NCBI RefSeq assembly: GCF_016429005.1
Contig: NZ_JAELTV010000016.1
Span: 1-39,536, forward strand
Reading direction: 5' to 3'
Origin: Pedobacter sp. ASV19
Lineage (GTDB): Bacteria; Bacteroidota; Bacteroidia; Sphingobacteriales; Sphingobacteriaceae
Length of the DNA stretch: 39,536 bases
A program made the position numbers and the translations under genes. Each line of letters opens with the position of its first letter. The stretch's first letter is position 1. Positions 16,789-24,913 of this stretch are shown in pieces. The notes below the pieces were generated by a model, which saw nothing but the letters and a program-made list of their open reading frames with translations, did not search any database and had not been told where the DNA came from.

Positions 16789-17238
16789 ATGGAATTGCAG
16801 AAAGAAATTAAGACATCCCGGTTTGAAAGTGTTTTCCAGCAGGCCGTAGTCAACGTATTTTATACGTATAGCTGGTGTACCGAGCAGATGAAACAGATCG
16901 TTGCACCTTATGAAATTACCACCCAGCAATTTAATGTGCTGCGGATCCTAAGAGGACAACATCCCAAGCCCTCTACAATTAACCTGATCAAATCGAGGAT
17001 GATGGATAAAATGTCTGATGCCTCCAGGATTGTAGATCGGCTGGTGCAGAAAGGACTTGTGGAAAAGGAAATCAATACCGCAGATAAGCGGGCTGTAGAC
17101 ATACGCATCAGCAGGAAAGGGCTGTCGCTTTTAAAAAGAATGGACGAAGAAGTGGATCTGTCGGCCATGGTTTCTTCCAACCTTACCGAAGAGGAAGCCT
17201 TGCAATTGAACCTCCTGCTGGATAAGTTGCGGGGTTAG
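16789..17238 (+). CDS. MarR-family transcriptional regulator
   Basis: 149 residues. After an N-terminal dimerisation helix the winged helix-turn-helix is clear: ITTQQFNVLRILRGQHPKPSTI, the recognition part MSDASRIVDRLVQKGLVEKE, and the wing NTADKRAVDIRISRKGLSLL. MarR proteins are dimeric, usually repressors that respond to small ligands. The frame allows a GTG at 16783, overlapping the previous stop; the ATG at 16789 is preferred. It is last in the cdaR-coaE-nuclease-DUF5522 run. Its stop overlaps the stop of the convergent ZIP gene by four bases, so a link to metal transport is conceivable but not shown. The target is unknown. Confidence 0.9.
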   Translation: MELQKEIKTSRFESVFQQAVVNVFYTYSWCTEQMKQIVAPYEITTQQFNVLRILRGQHPKPSTINLIKSRMMDKMSDASRIVDRLVQKGLVEKEINTADKRAVDIRISRKGLSLLKRMDEEVDLSAMVSSNLTEEEALQLNLLLDKLRG

Positions 17239-17954
17239 TGCCCGGAGCTGTAAAAGCCGATCAGAGCAATACTGATCCCCAACAATACCGCTACCATTTT
17301 GCGTTTGCTGACTTTATGGTCTACACTTGATTCAAACAGGATGGTGGTAGAGATGTGCAGGAAGATTCCGATCACAATACCCATCATCTTATTAAAATAA
17401 GCTTCTACGCCACCTATGGTGCCATTGCTCAGGCCTATACTGACATAAAATCCCAGTGGAGCCATTAATGCGAAAATAATGATGTAAAAAAGGATCTTTC
17501 CCGCTTTGTAATGATTTTGCATCAGGATGCTGGCCAGTGCAAAAGCTGCAGGAATATGGTGCAGGGCAATCCCAAAAATCAACTCATTGTGGTGGTCTTT
17601 GGCTAAAGGCATGCCCTCTAAAAAAGCATGAAGGCATAAACTGATCATAATTCCGTAAGGGAAAATATGATTTTCGTTGTGTTTGTGTATATGTCCATGT
17701 TCCACACCCTCTGAAAACTGTTCCAGAAATACCTGCAGCAAAAAGCCGATCAGAATAAAGATCCCAATCTCATGGGCATCCGCGCCACTGTAGGCATCGG
17801 GAATGAGGTGTAAAACCGTGATGGCAAAAAGGTAAGCTCCGCTGAAAGAAAGAATCAGCTTGAGCAATTGTGATTTATCACTTTTAACCAGGAAAATTGC
17901 TGTTCCGCCAAAAAAGGCACAAAAGAATAATACAAATAATTTCCAGATCTCCAT
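17235..17954 (-). CDS. ZIP-family divalent metal transporter
   Basis: 239 residues with about eight membrane segments. The variable cytoplasmic loop is His-rich (HGHIHKHNENH), and the metal-site helices carry HAFLEGMPL (segment IV) and LHHIPAAFAL (segment V), the ZIP hallmarks. ZIP proteins bring zinc, iron or manganese into the cytoplasm. It is the last gene of a methyltransferase-PAP2-ZIP run: its ATG follows the PAP2 TAA without a gap. Metal preference cannot be read from sequence. Confidence 0.9.
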   Translation of the reverse strand: MEIWKLFVLFFCAFFGGTAIFLVKSDKSQLLKLILSFSGAYLFAITVLHLIPDAYSGADAHEIGIFILIGFLLQVFLEQFSEGVEHGHIHKHNENHIFPYGIMISLCLHAFLEGMPLAKDHHNELIFGIALHHIPAAFALASILMQNHYKAGKILFYIIIFALMAPLGFYVSIGLSNGTIGGVEAYFNKMMGIVIGIFLHISTTILFESSVDHKVSKRKMVAVLLGISIALIGFYSSGH

Positions 17955-18518
17955 TTATATACGATTTTGCAGTTTTTTATAGATAGTTGAGGTAAGCAGG
18001 CCAACTAAGGTGCCCAGAACAGCGCCGGCCAGCGTATCTATAGGGTAATGTACGCCAACATAGATTTGTGCGAAGGATATAATAAATGCCCAGGCCAGAC
18101 CTATGGGCAATATGGGTTTCCAGCGGTCATAAAAAATAAGGATCAGAAATACAGCTATTCCAAAATGATTGGTGGCATGGGCAGAAGGGAAGCTGTAGCC
18201 ACTTCCGCAGGGAACCCTATGAATGAGTTCTGTAGAGAGAACAATGTCGTTGCATGGCCTTGGCCGCGCTACAAATGGTTTGATACATCTGGATGAAAAG
18301 GCATCGCCAATAGCAAAGGTAAGCAAGATCATTCCTATGATGAGGAATCCTTTCTTTTTATACTCCTTGATGCAGAAAATGATAATGAACAAATACAATG
18401 GTGCCCAAAAGAACCGGTTGCGCATCAAGGGCATCAGCCAGTCAAAGAAGCCATTGGAAAGGCTCTTGTTGATCCGCAGAAAAAGATCATGATCAAATTG
18501 CAGGAGTGTTTCTATCAT
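17955..18518 (-). CDS. PAP2-family membrane phosphatase
   Basis: 187 residues, about five membrane segments. Motif 1 KPFVARPRP (80-88) and motif 2 with SFPSAHAT (His114) are intact. Motif 3, normally SRxxxxxHxxxD, reads AQIYVGVHYPID: His157 and Asp161 are present but the Arg is replaced by Gln151. Such enzymes dephosphorylate lipid phosphates such as undecaprenyl pyrophosphate or phosphatidylglycerol phosphate on the outer face of the inner membrane. Its ATG overlaps the upstream methyltransferase stop (ATGA) and its TAA abuts the ZIP start, so the three genes are translationally coupled. Confidence 0.9.
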   Translation of the reverse strand: MIETLLQFDHDLFLRINKSLSNGFFDWLMPLMRNRFFWAPLYLFIIIFCIKEYKKKGFLIIGMILLTFAIGDAFSSRCIKPFVARPRPCNDIVLSTELIHRVPCGSGYSFPSAHATNHFGIAVFLILIFYDRWKPILPIGLAWAFIISFAQIYVGVHYPIDTLAGAVLGTLVGLLTSTIYKKLQNRI

Positions 18519-19246
18519 GCTTTTTTGCAGACTAAAATTAATCGGTCTGATTGTGTTTCATGGTATTCACCCAGGGAATAATCTCCAAATTTGGCAACGA
18601 TCTGCAGGCCGCTTTTCAGGAACATCCTTTCAAAATCTTCCAGTGTAAAAGCCTGTACTCTTTCTTCAAAAGCGAATGCCTTGCCTCTGTGTTCGAAATT
18701 AATGTGTTTAATGATCTTACCCTCGGAAACGAACTTATGCAGGTGAAATTCTATACCTTCCAGTGTTTTGGTTTCCTGTCGGGTCAGATTTTTGACGATC
18801 TTTACCGTATTGAAATAATCGATCACCAGGGTGCCGTCTGCTTTTAAACCTTTCCTGAAAGACTTTAAAGCATTGACATGGTCTTTCTCTGTTTCGAAAT
18901 AACCAAAACTGGTAAACAGATTTAACGCGATGTCGAAATAATTGATAAAAGACAATCGGCGCATATCATGCACAAAGAAATGCAGGTTCTTCTGTTCAAA
19001 TTGCTGTGCATACCGGATGCTTTGTTCAGAAAGATCAATTCCGGTTACATCATAACCCTTTTTATTCAGGTAAATGGCATGTCTTCCTCTTCCGCAGGCA
19101 ATATCCAGGATCCGTGAATCTGCAGATGGTTTCAGATAAGCAGAAAGATTATCGATTAAAAATTCTGCTTCCTCATCATTGCGCTGACTGTAAAGTATAT
19201 GATAATAAGGAGAGTTGAACCAATATTGAAACCATTTGCGCTGCAT
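18515..19246 (-). CDS. Class I SAM-dependent methyltransferase
   Basis: 243 residues from the ATG at 19246. The SAM-binding motif I is ILDIACGRGRHAIYL, followed by VTGIDLSEQSIRYAQ (motif post I) and the motif II region FDIALNLFTSFGYF. The N-terminal FQYWFNSPYYHILY is common in Bacteroidota members of this family. The substrate is not known. The frame is open 17 codons further upstream to 19297, but that stretch contains an exact TAnnTTTG promoter element (19277-19284), so the shorter start is chosen. It leads the methyltransferase-PAP2-ZIP run and is divergent from glmM. Confidence 0.88.
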   Translation of the reverse strand: MQRKWFQYWFNSPYYHILYSQRNDEEAEFLIDNLSAYLKPSADSRILDIACGRGRHAIYLNKKGYDVTGIDLSEQSIRYAQQFEQKNLHFFVHDMRRLSFINYFDIALNLFTSFGYFETEKDHVNALKSFRKGLKADGTLVIDYFNTVKIVKNLTRQETKTLEGIEFHLHKFVSEGKIIKHINFEHRGKAFAFEERVQAFTLEDFERMFLKSGLQIVAKFGDYSLGEYHETQSDRLILVCKKA

Positions 19247-19276
19247 AGAGCTTTGTTTAAATTTTTTATTACTCCG

Positions 19277-19284
19277 CAAATATA
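19277..19284 (-). promoter_or_regulatory. Bacteroidota -7 element (TATATTTG) for the methyltransferase operon
   Basis: Reading the minus strand, this is an exact TAnnTTTG match giving a leader of about 27 bases to the ATG at 19246. A divergent element for glmM lies 41 bases away. Confidence 0.5.
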
Positions 19285-19325
19285 GTATAATACCCATTTA
19301 CTACCCTCGCTACTTAAATTTTTCT

Positions 19326-19333
19326 TATTTTTG
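19326..19333 (+). promoter_or_regulatory. Bacteroidota -7 element (TATTTTTG) for glmM
   Basis: An exact TAnnTTTG match on the plus strand. Transcription would start near 19337, leaving about 18 bases before the TTG start codon at 19355. Confidence 0.5.
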
Positions 19334-19354
19334 GATCAATAAAAAACCGAAAAA

Positions 19355-20743
19355 TTGACACTGATAAAATCTATTTCTGGAATAAGAGGAACCATCGGCG
19401 GAATTGCCGGAAACGGGTTAACTCCAATTGATGTTGTAAAATTCACGGCGGCCTACGGCTCCTGGGTTATTGCGAAAACCAATAATAAAAAGATTGTGCT
19501 TGGACGCGACGCCCGTATATCTGGTGAAATGGTCAATAACCTGGTGATCGGAACCTTACAGGGCCTGGGCATCGAAGTTATAGATCTCGGGTTGAGCACT
19601 ACCCCAACTGTAGAAGTTGCCGTACCCCTGGAAAAAGCAGGTGGTGGTATTATTTTGACAGCCAGTCACAATCCAAAACAGTGGAATGCCTTAAAACTGC
19701 TTAACGGTAAAGGCGAATTTATCAGTGATGCTGATGGAAAAGAGGTACTTGACCTGGCAGAGCGTGCTGATTTTGACTTTGCAGAGGTTAATGAATTAGG
19801 TAAAGTTGTGGTGAACGATACCTATCTTCAAAAGCATATAGATGCCATCCTGGCCCTGCCATTGGTGGATGTAGAGGCTATTAAAGCCGCAAATTTTAAA
19901 ATTGCAATTGATTGTGTGAATTCTACAGGTGGTATCTTTGTACCTGCCCTGTTGAAAGCACTCGGCGTAAAAACCATTTACGAGTTGTTCTGCGAACCTA
20001 ACGGTGAATTTCCGCACAATCCGGAACCACTTCCGGAGAACCTGACGGAAATAGCCAAGGTGGTGCAAAGCAAAAGTGCTGACCTGGGGATCGTTGTAGA
20101 TCCGGATGTAGACCGTTTGTGCTTTGTTTGTGAAGACGGTTCTATGTTTGGAGAAGAATATACATTGGTTGCCGTAGCGGATTACGTTTTAAAGCATACA
20201 CCAGGAAATACCGTATCCAACCTTTCTTCTACCCGTGCGCTCAGAGATGTTACTGAGAAAGCGGGAGGTACTTACAATGCGGCAGCGGTAGGAGAAGTGA
20301 ATGTGGTGAACAAAATGAAAGAAACCCATGCGATTATTGGCGGAGAAGGCAATGGCGGGATCATTTATCCTGAATTACATTATGGAAGAGATGCTCTGGT
20401 GGGAATCGCTTTGTTCCTGACGCATCTGGCTAACTTCGGAAAATCCATTTCTTTACTGAGGAGCAGCTATCCGAATTATCATATTTCTAAAAATAAGATT
20501 ACGCTTACACCTGAAATGGATATTGATGCTTTATTGCTGAAGGTGCAGGAGAAATATAAAAACCAGCCAAGCAGTACCATTGATGGTTTGAAAATTGAGT
20601 TTGACAATGAATGGGTACACCTGAGAAGGTCAAACACAGAACCGATCATCCGGATTTACAGCGAAGCCCAGAACGAGACTGTTGCAGAAGGACTGGCTTC
20701 AAAAATCATCTCGGATATCAAAGAAATCTTAAAATTGAATTAA
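19355..20743 (+). CDS. glmM: Phosphoglucosamine mutase-type phosphohexomutase (TTG start)
   Basis: 462 residues. The phosphoserine loop is ILTASHNPKQWNALK, the metal loop VDPDVDRLCF, the sugar-binding loop GGEGNGGI, and the phosphate loop near the C-terminus RRSNTEPIIRIYSEA. The enzyme interconverts glucosamine-6-phosphate and glucosamine-1-phosphate on the way to UDP-GlcNAc; a phosphomannomutase or phosphoglucomutase role is the alternative. The family's N-terminus (LIKSISGIRGTIGG) begins right at a TTG codon and no in-frame ATG is near, so TTG is taken as the start. The cysteine desulfurase gene follows 5 bases after the stop. Confidence 0.9.
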   Translation: MTLIKSISGIRGTIGGIAGNGLTPIDVVKFTAAYGSWVIAKTNNKKIVLGRDARISGEMVNNLVIGTLQGLGIEVIDLGLSTTPTVEVAVPLEKAGGGIILTASHNPKQWNALKLLNGKGEFISDADGKEVLDLAERADFDFAEVNELGKVVVNDTYLQKHIDAILALPLVDVEAIKAANFKIAIDCVNSTGGIFVPALLKALGVKTIYELFCEPNGEFPHNPEPLPENLTEIAKVVQSKSADLGIVVDPDVDRLCFVCEDGSMFGEEYTLVAVADYVLKHTPGNTVSNLSSTRALRDVTEKAGGTYNAAAVGEVNVVNKMKETHAIIGGEGNGGIIYPELHYGRDALVGIALFLTHLANFGKSISLLRSSYPNYHISKNKITLTPEMDIDALLLKVQEKYKNQPSSTIDGLKIEFDNEWVHLRRSNTEPIIRIYSEAQNETVAEGLASKIISDIKEILKLN

Positions 20744-20748
20744 AAAAA

Positions 20749-21897
20749 ATGAACAGAATCTATTTAGATAATGCCGCTACAACTCCTCTGGATAAAGAGG
20801 TGCTGGCTGAAATGGTTAATGTAATGGATAATTATTATGGAAATCCATCTTCTATCCACGCCCAGGGGCGGGAAGTAAGAACATTAATCGAGAAGGCCCG
20901 CAAAACCGTATCCGGCTTATTAAATGCGGTTCCTGCAGAAATATTTTTCACTTCAGGTGGTACTGAAGCAGACAATACAGCCATCCGGTGTGGTATTGAT
21001 GCTTTCGGTCTTAAACATGCCATTACTTCTAAAATTGAGCACCATGCCGTAGAGCATACCCTGGAAATGCTGTTAAAAAACGGTGTGATCGATAAACTCA
21101 GTTATGTGAATATCGATGAGAAAGGAAATGTGGATTATGCCCACCTGGAACAGCTGTTAAAAGAGAACGAGCGTTCTTTTGTTTCGCTGATGCATGCCAA
21201 TAATGAACTGGGTACCTTAACCGATATTGTCAAGGTTGGCGATCTTTGTGAAACCTATAATGGCATCTACCATTGTGATACGGTACAAACTATGGGGCAT
21301 TATGTCCATGATGTCAGGAAACTGAAAGCTCATTTTATTGTTTGTGCAGCACATAAATTTCATGGTCCTAAAGGTGTGGGTTTCCTCTATGTGAACCACA
21401 ACATTAAGATCAGTCCAATGATCTTTGGCGGTGCTCAGGAGCGGAATATGCGTGGTGGAACAGAAAATGTATATGGCATTGTAGGCCTGGCTAAAGCAAT
21501 GGAAATTGCCTATGCAGAAATGGAAAAGCACCAGAACTATATCCAGGAACTGAAAACCTACCTGAAAAACAAACTGATTGCAGAAGTACCCGGGGTTGGG
21601 TTTAACGGAGAAACAGAACCAGAAAAAAGCCTGTATACCGTTTTAAGTGTTTCTTTTCCGGAAATGGAAATGTCTGATATGTTGTTGTTTAATCTCGATA
21701 TCAATGGGATTTCGGCATCAGGAGGAAGTGCCTGCTCTTCAGGTTCCAATATTGGCTCCCATGTGCTCACTGGAATAGCAGCAGACCCAAATAAACCTTC
21801 GGTACGTTTTTCTTTCAGTAAGTATAATACCAAAGAAGAACTGGATTTTGTGGTAGATAAGGTAAAACATATCGTGCAGCAAAATGTCAGCGCTTAA
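20749..21897 (+). CDS. Cysteine desulfurase (NifS/IscS class)
   Basis: 382 residues from the ATG at 20749, where MNRIYLDNAATTPLD matches the family start. The PLP lysine is Lys203 in AAHKFHGPKGVGFLYV, with an upstream PLP-binding His in SKIEHHAVEHT. The catalytic Cys329 is in SGGSACSSGS, the group I arrangement. The enzyme takes sulphur from cysteine for iron-sulphur clusters or tRNA thiolation. No iscU or suf genes are adjacent. It lies 5 bases after glmM and its 3' end overlaps the GNAT gene by 14 bases, so the three are likely cotranscribed. An upstream open frame extension lies inside glmM and is not used. Confidence 0.94.
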   Translation: MNRIYLDNAATTPLDKEVLAEMVNVMDNYYGNPSSIHAQGREVRTLIEKARKTVSGLLNAVPAEIFFTSGGTEADNTAIRCGIDAFGLKHAITSKIEHHAVEHTLEMLLKNGVIDKLSYVNIDEKGNVDYAHLEQLLKENERSFVSLMHANNELGTLTDIVKVGDLCETYNGIYHCDTVQTMGHYVHDVRKLKAHFIVCAAHKFHGPKGVGFLYVNHNIKISPMIFGGAQERNMRGGTENVYGIVGLAKAMEIAYAEMEKHQNYIQELKTYLKNKLIAEVPGVGFNGETEPEKSLYTVLSVSFPEMEMSDMLLFNLDINGISASGGSACSSGSNIGSHVLTGIAADPNKPSVRFSFSKYNTKEELDFVVDKVKHIVQQNVSA

Positions 21898-22423
21898 CTT
21901 TTTAAAAATAACTGACCGGAAAGATGAACGTCTTTCCTTTGTAAAGGCACTTTATCAGAGTGCCTTTCCTGTACAGGAGCGAAGGGAATGGCCGGTCCTT
22001 TTGTCTATGATCAGTACAGGACTGGAGATGCGGGTGGAGCTGGTCACAGACCAGGAACAGCCTGTAGCCTTTGTGATCTGGTGGGAGATTTCGGATTGGC
22101 TGTTTATCGAACATCTGGCCGTATCCTCTGCAGAAAGGGGAAAGAATTACGGAAGCCGGATCATGGACCATTACCTGAATGCCGCGAAGGGAAAGATGCT
22201 GCTGGAAGTGGAAGCGCCTCTAAGCGAAGAAGCGGAAAGAAGGATATCCTTCTACGAGCGTCTGGGGCTGCACCTGCTCGACTATGTCTATGAGCAGCCT
22301 TCCTACCGGGAAAGGGGAGTTGTTTATCCTATGCGCCTGATGAGTACCTATAAAGACTTGTTGGACAGGCCAGTGTTTGATCAACTGGTGGAACAGATTA
22401 AAGCTAAAGTTTATTTTATATAA
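21884..22423 (+). CDS. GNAT-fold N-acetyltransferase
   Basis: 179 residues. The acetyl-CoA-binding segment is IEHLAVSSAERGKNYGSRIMDHYL (motif A with R-G-x-x-x-G), followed by LEVEAPLSEEAERRISFYERLGL, the usual motif B with the conserved FYERLG. The substrate is unknown. The start ATG lies inside the end of the cysteine desulfurase gene (14-base overlap), which suggests coupled translation. Confidence 0.88.
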   Translation: MSALNFLKITDRKDERLSFVKALYQSAFPVQERREWPVLLSMISTGLEMRVELVTDQEQPVAFVIWWEISDWLFIEHLAVSSAERGKNYGSRIMDHYLNAAKGKMLLEVEAPLSEEAERRISFYERLGLHLLDYVYEQPSYRERGVVYPMRLMSTYKDLLDRPVFDQLVEQIKAKVYFI

Positions 22424-22486
22424 ACAATACCTGCTAGGGGCTGTTATTAGATGAATTAACGATTGTTTCATTTAATATCTACCACT

Positions 22487-22699
22487 ATGACACAACATCC
22501 CGAAAACAAAAAAGACGAAGAGAAAAAGAAAACAGTTTATAAAGAAACTGAAGATCCGGAACAAAAAAAAGATGAGGGAGAAAGTTCTTCAGGTTCAGAC
22601 TTGAGCAGAACAGAGCTGATCTCTAAACCGGATAGAAAAAATAAGCCTCTTGGTTCCAGCCATGAACCCGGTACTATGCCAGGAAGCGGAAGTATCTAA
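22487..22699 (+). CDS. Small, highly charged, probably disordered protein
   Basis: 70 residues from the ATG at 22487. The sequence is almost wholly polar: a Lys/Glu-rich N-terminal half (KKDEEKKKTVYKETEDPEQ), a Ser/Gly stretch, and a tail HEPGTMPGSGSI. No hydrophobic core is present, so it is probably disordered. The family is not recognised; the PGTMPGSG tail recalls small Bacteroidota hypothetical proteins. The stop codon overlaps the first bases of the following terminator hairpin, which supports this as a real expressed gene. A TTG 8 codons upstream is less likely. Confidence 0.65.
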   Translation: MTQHPENKKDEEKKKTVYKETEDPEQKKDEGESSSGSDLSRTELISKPDRKNKPLGSSHEPGTMPGSGSI

Positions 22700-22744
22700 A
22701 TTAAAAAAGGCGTTTGTGAAACCCACAAACGCCTTTTTTAATTT
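22698..22744. terminator. Bidirectional intrinsic terminator with perfect 21-bp stem
   Basis: Arms 22698-22718 and 22724-22744 pair perfectly, with a 5-base loop. The GC-rich core GGCGTTTGTG is flanked by A-runs on one side and T-runs on the other, so it works in both directions between the convergent small gene (stop 22697-22699) and accD (stop at 22757). Confidence 0.92.
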
Positions 22745-22756
22745 ATCTATCTTCTG

Positions 22757-23602
22757 TTAGTTCTTCATCATCTTTAAAAAGCTGGCGAGTTTTGATTTCA
22801 TCGCTCTTCTGTCTACAATAAAATCAAGGAAACCATGCTCCAATACAAATTCAGAGGTCTGGAAACCTTTAGGAAGATCTTTCTTAATGGTTTCTTTAAT
22901 TACCCTTGGGCCGGCAAAGCCGATCAGTGCACCGGGTTCTGCAATATTGATATCCCCAAGCATGGCATAAGATGCCGTTACACCACCCGTTGTAGGGTCT
23001 GTCAATAAAGAAATATAAGGAATTTTTGCCTGGCCCAATAAAGCCAGCTTAGCTGAAGTTTTAGCCATTTGCATTAAAGAAAATGCAGCCTCCATCATTC
23101 TGGCACCTCCAGATTTGGAGATCATCAGGAAAGGGATTTTATGTTTAATGCTGTAGTCGATTGATCTGGCAATTTTTTCCCCTACAACCGATCCCATAGA
23201 ACCACCAATAAAATTGAAGTCCATACAGGCAATGACCAGTTCTTCACCTTCGATCTTTCCATGTGCAGCCCTGATGGCATCGTTTAAGCCGGTTTTAGCC
23301 ATGCTTTCTATCAGCCTGTCTTTATAAGGTTTGCTGTCTGTGAAGTTTAAAGGGTCCCCTGATTTTAACCCTGCAAATAGTTCTTTAAACTGGTTGTCGT
23401 CAAATAATACCTGGAAATATTCTTTAGAACCTACCCTCAGGTGGTAATCACAATAATGACAAACATATTTATTTTCTATAAGATCCGAACTGTGTAATGC
23501 CTTTTTGCAATTAGGACATTTGTTCCATAAACCATCCGGCGCTTCCTTTTTTTCTTCTGTCAGTGTACTAATACCTTTATTTTCTCTCTTAAACCAAGCC
23601 AT
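22757..23602 (-). CDS. accD: Acetyl-CoA carboxylase carboxyltransferase subunit beta
   Basis: 281 residues, normal length. The N-terminal zinc ribbon has Cys29, Cys32, Cys48 and Cys51 (CPNC and CHYC). The carboxyltransferase core follows with the crotonase-like fold: [51 protein letters not shown], and [11 protein letters not shown]. It works with AccA in the first step of fatty-acid synthesis, transferring carboxyl from biotin-BCCP to acetyl-CoA. It is a single gene here, divergent from fba and convergent with the small 22487 gene. Confidence 0.96.
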   Translation of the reverse strand: MAWFKRENKGISTLTEEKKEAPDGLWNKCPNCKKALHSSDLIENKYVCHYCDYHLRVGSKEYFQVLFDDNQFKELFAGLKSGDPLNFTDSKPYKDRLIESMAKTGLNDAIRAAHGKIEGEELVIACMDFNFIGGSMGSVVGEKIARSIDYSIKHKIPFLMISKSGGARMMEAAFSLMQMAKTSAKLALLGQAKIPYISLLTDPTTGGVTASYAMLGDINIAEPGALIGFAGPRVIKETIKKDLPKGFQTSEFVLEHGFLDFIVDRRAMKSKLASFLKMMKN

Positions 23603-23692
23603 GTTATTTGTTGAAAAATGCGACTACAAAGAAACAAAAAAAAAATTGAACCGTCTATGATAGTTTTAGGATAAAATAAAACCCGGCTTAGA

Positions 23693-23723
23693 TTTGCCTT
23701 AATCTATATTTTTCCTAACTTCG
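23693..23723 (+). promoter_or_regulatory. Promoter TTTG-N19-TAACTTCG for the aldolase gene
   Basis: TTTG at 23693-23696 and TAACTTCG at 23716-23723 have the canonical 19-base spacing; the -7 element differs from TAnnTTTG at one base. It leaves a leader of about 18 bases before the ATG at 23745. Confidence 0.55.
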
Positions 23724-23744
23724 GCGTATACAAAAATTAGAAAA

Positions 23745-24824
23745 ATGAGTTTAAAAGGCTACAAAGGAGTAATTTACGGAGACGCCGTTCAGGAATTGTT
23801 TGAGCAGGCTAAAAAGCATCAGTTTGCATTACCAGCAGTTAACGTTACGGGAACCAATACGATCAACGCAGTAATGGAAACAGCGAAGGCTGTAAATTCA
23901 CCCGTTATGATTCAGTTGTCAAATGGTGGAGCACAGTTCTACGCAGGTAAGACATTGAATAATGAAAACCTTAAAGCATGTGTACTGGGCGCAGTATCCG
24001 CAGCTAAACACGTGCATTTACTTGCAGAACACTATGGTGTAGCTGTAGTATTACATACGGATCATGCGGCTAAAAAATTACTTCCATGGATTGATGGATT
24101 GTTAGACCACGGTGAGCAATTCTTTGCAGAACATGGAAAACCATTGTTTTCTTCCCACATGCTGGACCTTTCGGAAGAACCGATTGAAGAAAATATGGAA
24201 ATCTCTGCTAAATATTTAGCCCGTATGGCTAAAATGGGCATGACCATCGAGATCGAACTGGGCGTAACCGGTGGTGAGGAAGATGGTGTAGATAACAGTG
24301 ATGTAGACAGCTCTAAACTGTATACACAGCCTTCTGAAGTAGCTTATGCTTACGAAGAACTCAGTAAAGTAAGTGATAAATTTACTGTAGCAGCAGCATT
24401 TGGAAACGTTCACGGTGTGTACAAACCAGGTAACGTTAAACTACAGCCGGTAATTTTAAAGAACTCACAAGATTATATCAGAGAGAAATTCAACCTGACT
24501 GCAGAAAAACCAATCAATTTTGTTTTCCATGGTGGTTCAGGTTCTTCTCAGGAAGAAATCAGAGAAGCCATTTCTTATGGTGCAATCAAAATGAACATCG
24601 ATACAGATATGCAATGGGCATTCTGGGAAGGTATTCTGGATTACTATAAAGCGAATGAGGCTTATCTGCAAGGTCAGATCGGAAATCCTGATGGAGAAGA
24701 TAAACCAAATAAAAAATACTACGATCCACGCGTTTGGTTACGTAAAGGTGAAGAAGCATTTGTTAAGCGCTTAACCCAGGCTTTTGAAGACCTGAACTGC
24801 AAAGACGCCAGCGATAAATTATAG
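23745..24824 (+). CDS. fbaA: Class II fructose-bisphosphate aldolase (type A)
   Basis: 359 residues, the same length as the E. coli class II enzyme. The active-site segment VVLHTDHAAKKLLPWIDG holds the catalytic Asp106 and the zinc ligand His107. Other zinc and phosphate-binding parts are EIELGVTGGEEDGVDNS, FGNVHGVYKPGNV and NFVFHGGSGSS. It splits fructose-1,6-bisphosphate to glyceraldehyde-3-phosphate and dihydroxyacetone phosphate in glycolysis and gluconeogenesis. It has its own promoter match and a strong terminator, so it appears monocistronic. Confidence 0.97.
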   Translation: MSLKGYKGVIYGDAVQELFEQAKKHQFALPAVNVTGTNTINAVMETAKAVNSPVMIQLSNGGAQFYAGKTLNNENLKACVLGAVSAAKHVHLLAEHYGVAVVLHTDHAAKKLLPWIDGLLDHGEQFFAEHGKPLFSSHMLDLSEEPIEENMEISAKYLARMAKMGMTIEIELGVTGGEEDGVDNSDVDSSKLYTQPSEVAYAYEELSKVSDKFTVAAAFGNVHGVYKPGNVKLQPVILKNSQDYIREKFNLTAEKPINFVFHGGSGSSQEEIREAISYGAIKMNIDTDMQWAFWEGILDYYKANEAYLQGQIGNPDGEDKPNKKYYDPRVWLRKGEEAFVKRLTQAFEDLNCKDASDKL

Positions 24825-24862
24825 TACATTCCTCCTCCCTAAAAGGGTTGGGATTTCATAAC

Positions 24863-24907
24863 AGAAAAGCGCTATAAGTCAGAACTTATGGCGCTTTTCT
24901 TTGTTTT
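24863..24907 (+). terminator. Intrinsic terminator after the aldolase gene
   Basis: A 17-bp stem (24863-24879 with 24884-24900, one G-T) with a CAGA loop ends in a T-rich tract. The next gene begins only 7 bases later. Confidence 0.88.
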
Positions 24908-24913
24908 ATATAT

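Noticed and set aside
20611-20748. A 46-residue N-terminal extension of the cysteine desulfurase.
   Set aside because: It lies in another frame inside glmM, and the family begins at MNRIYLDNAATT.
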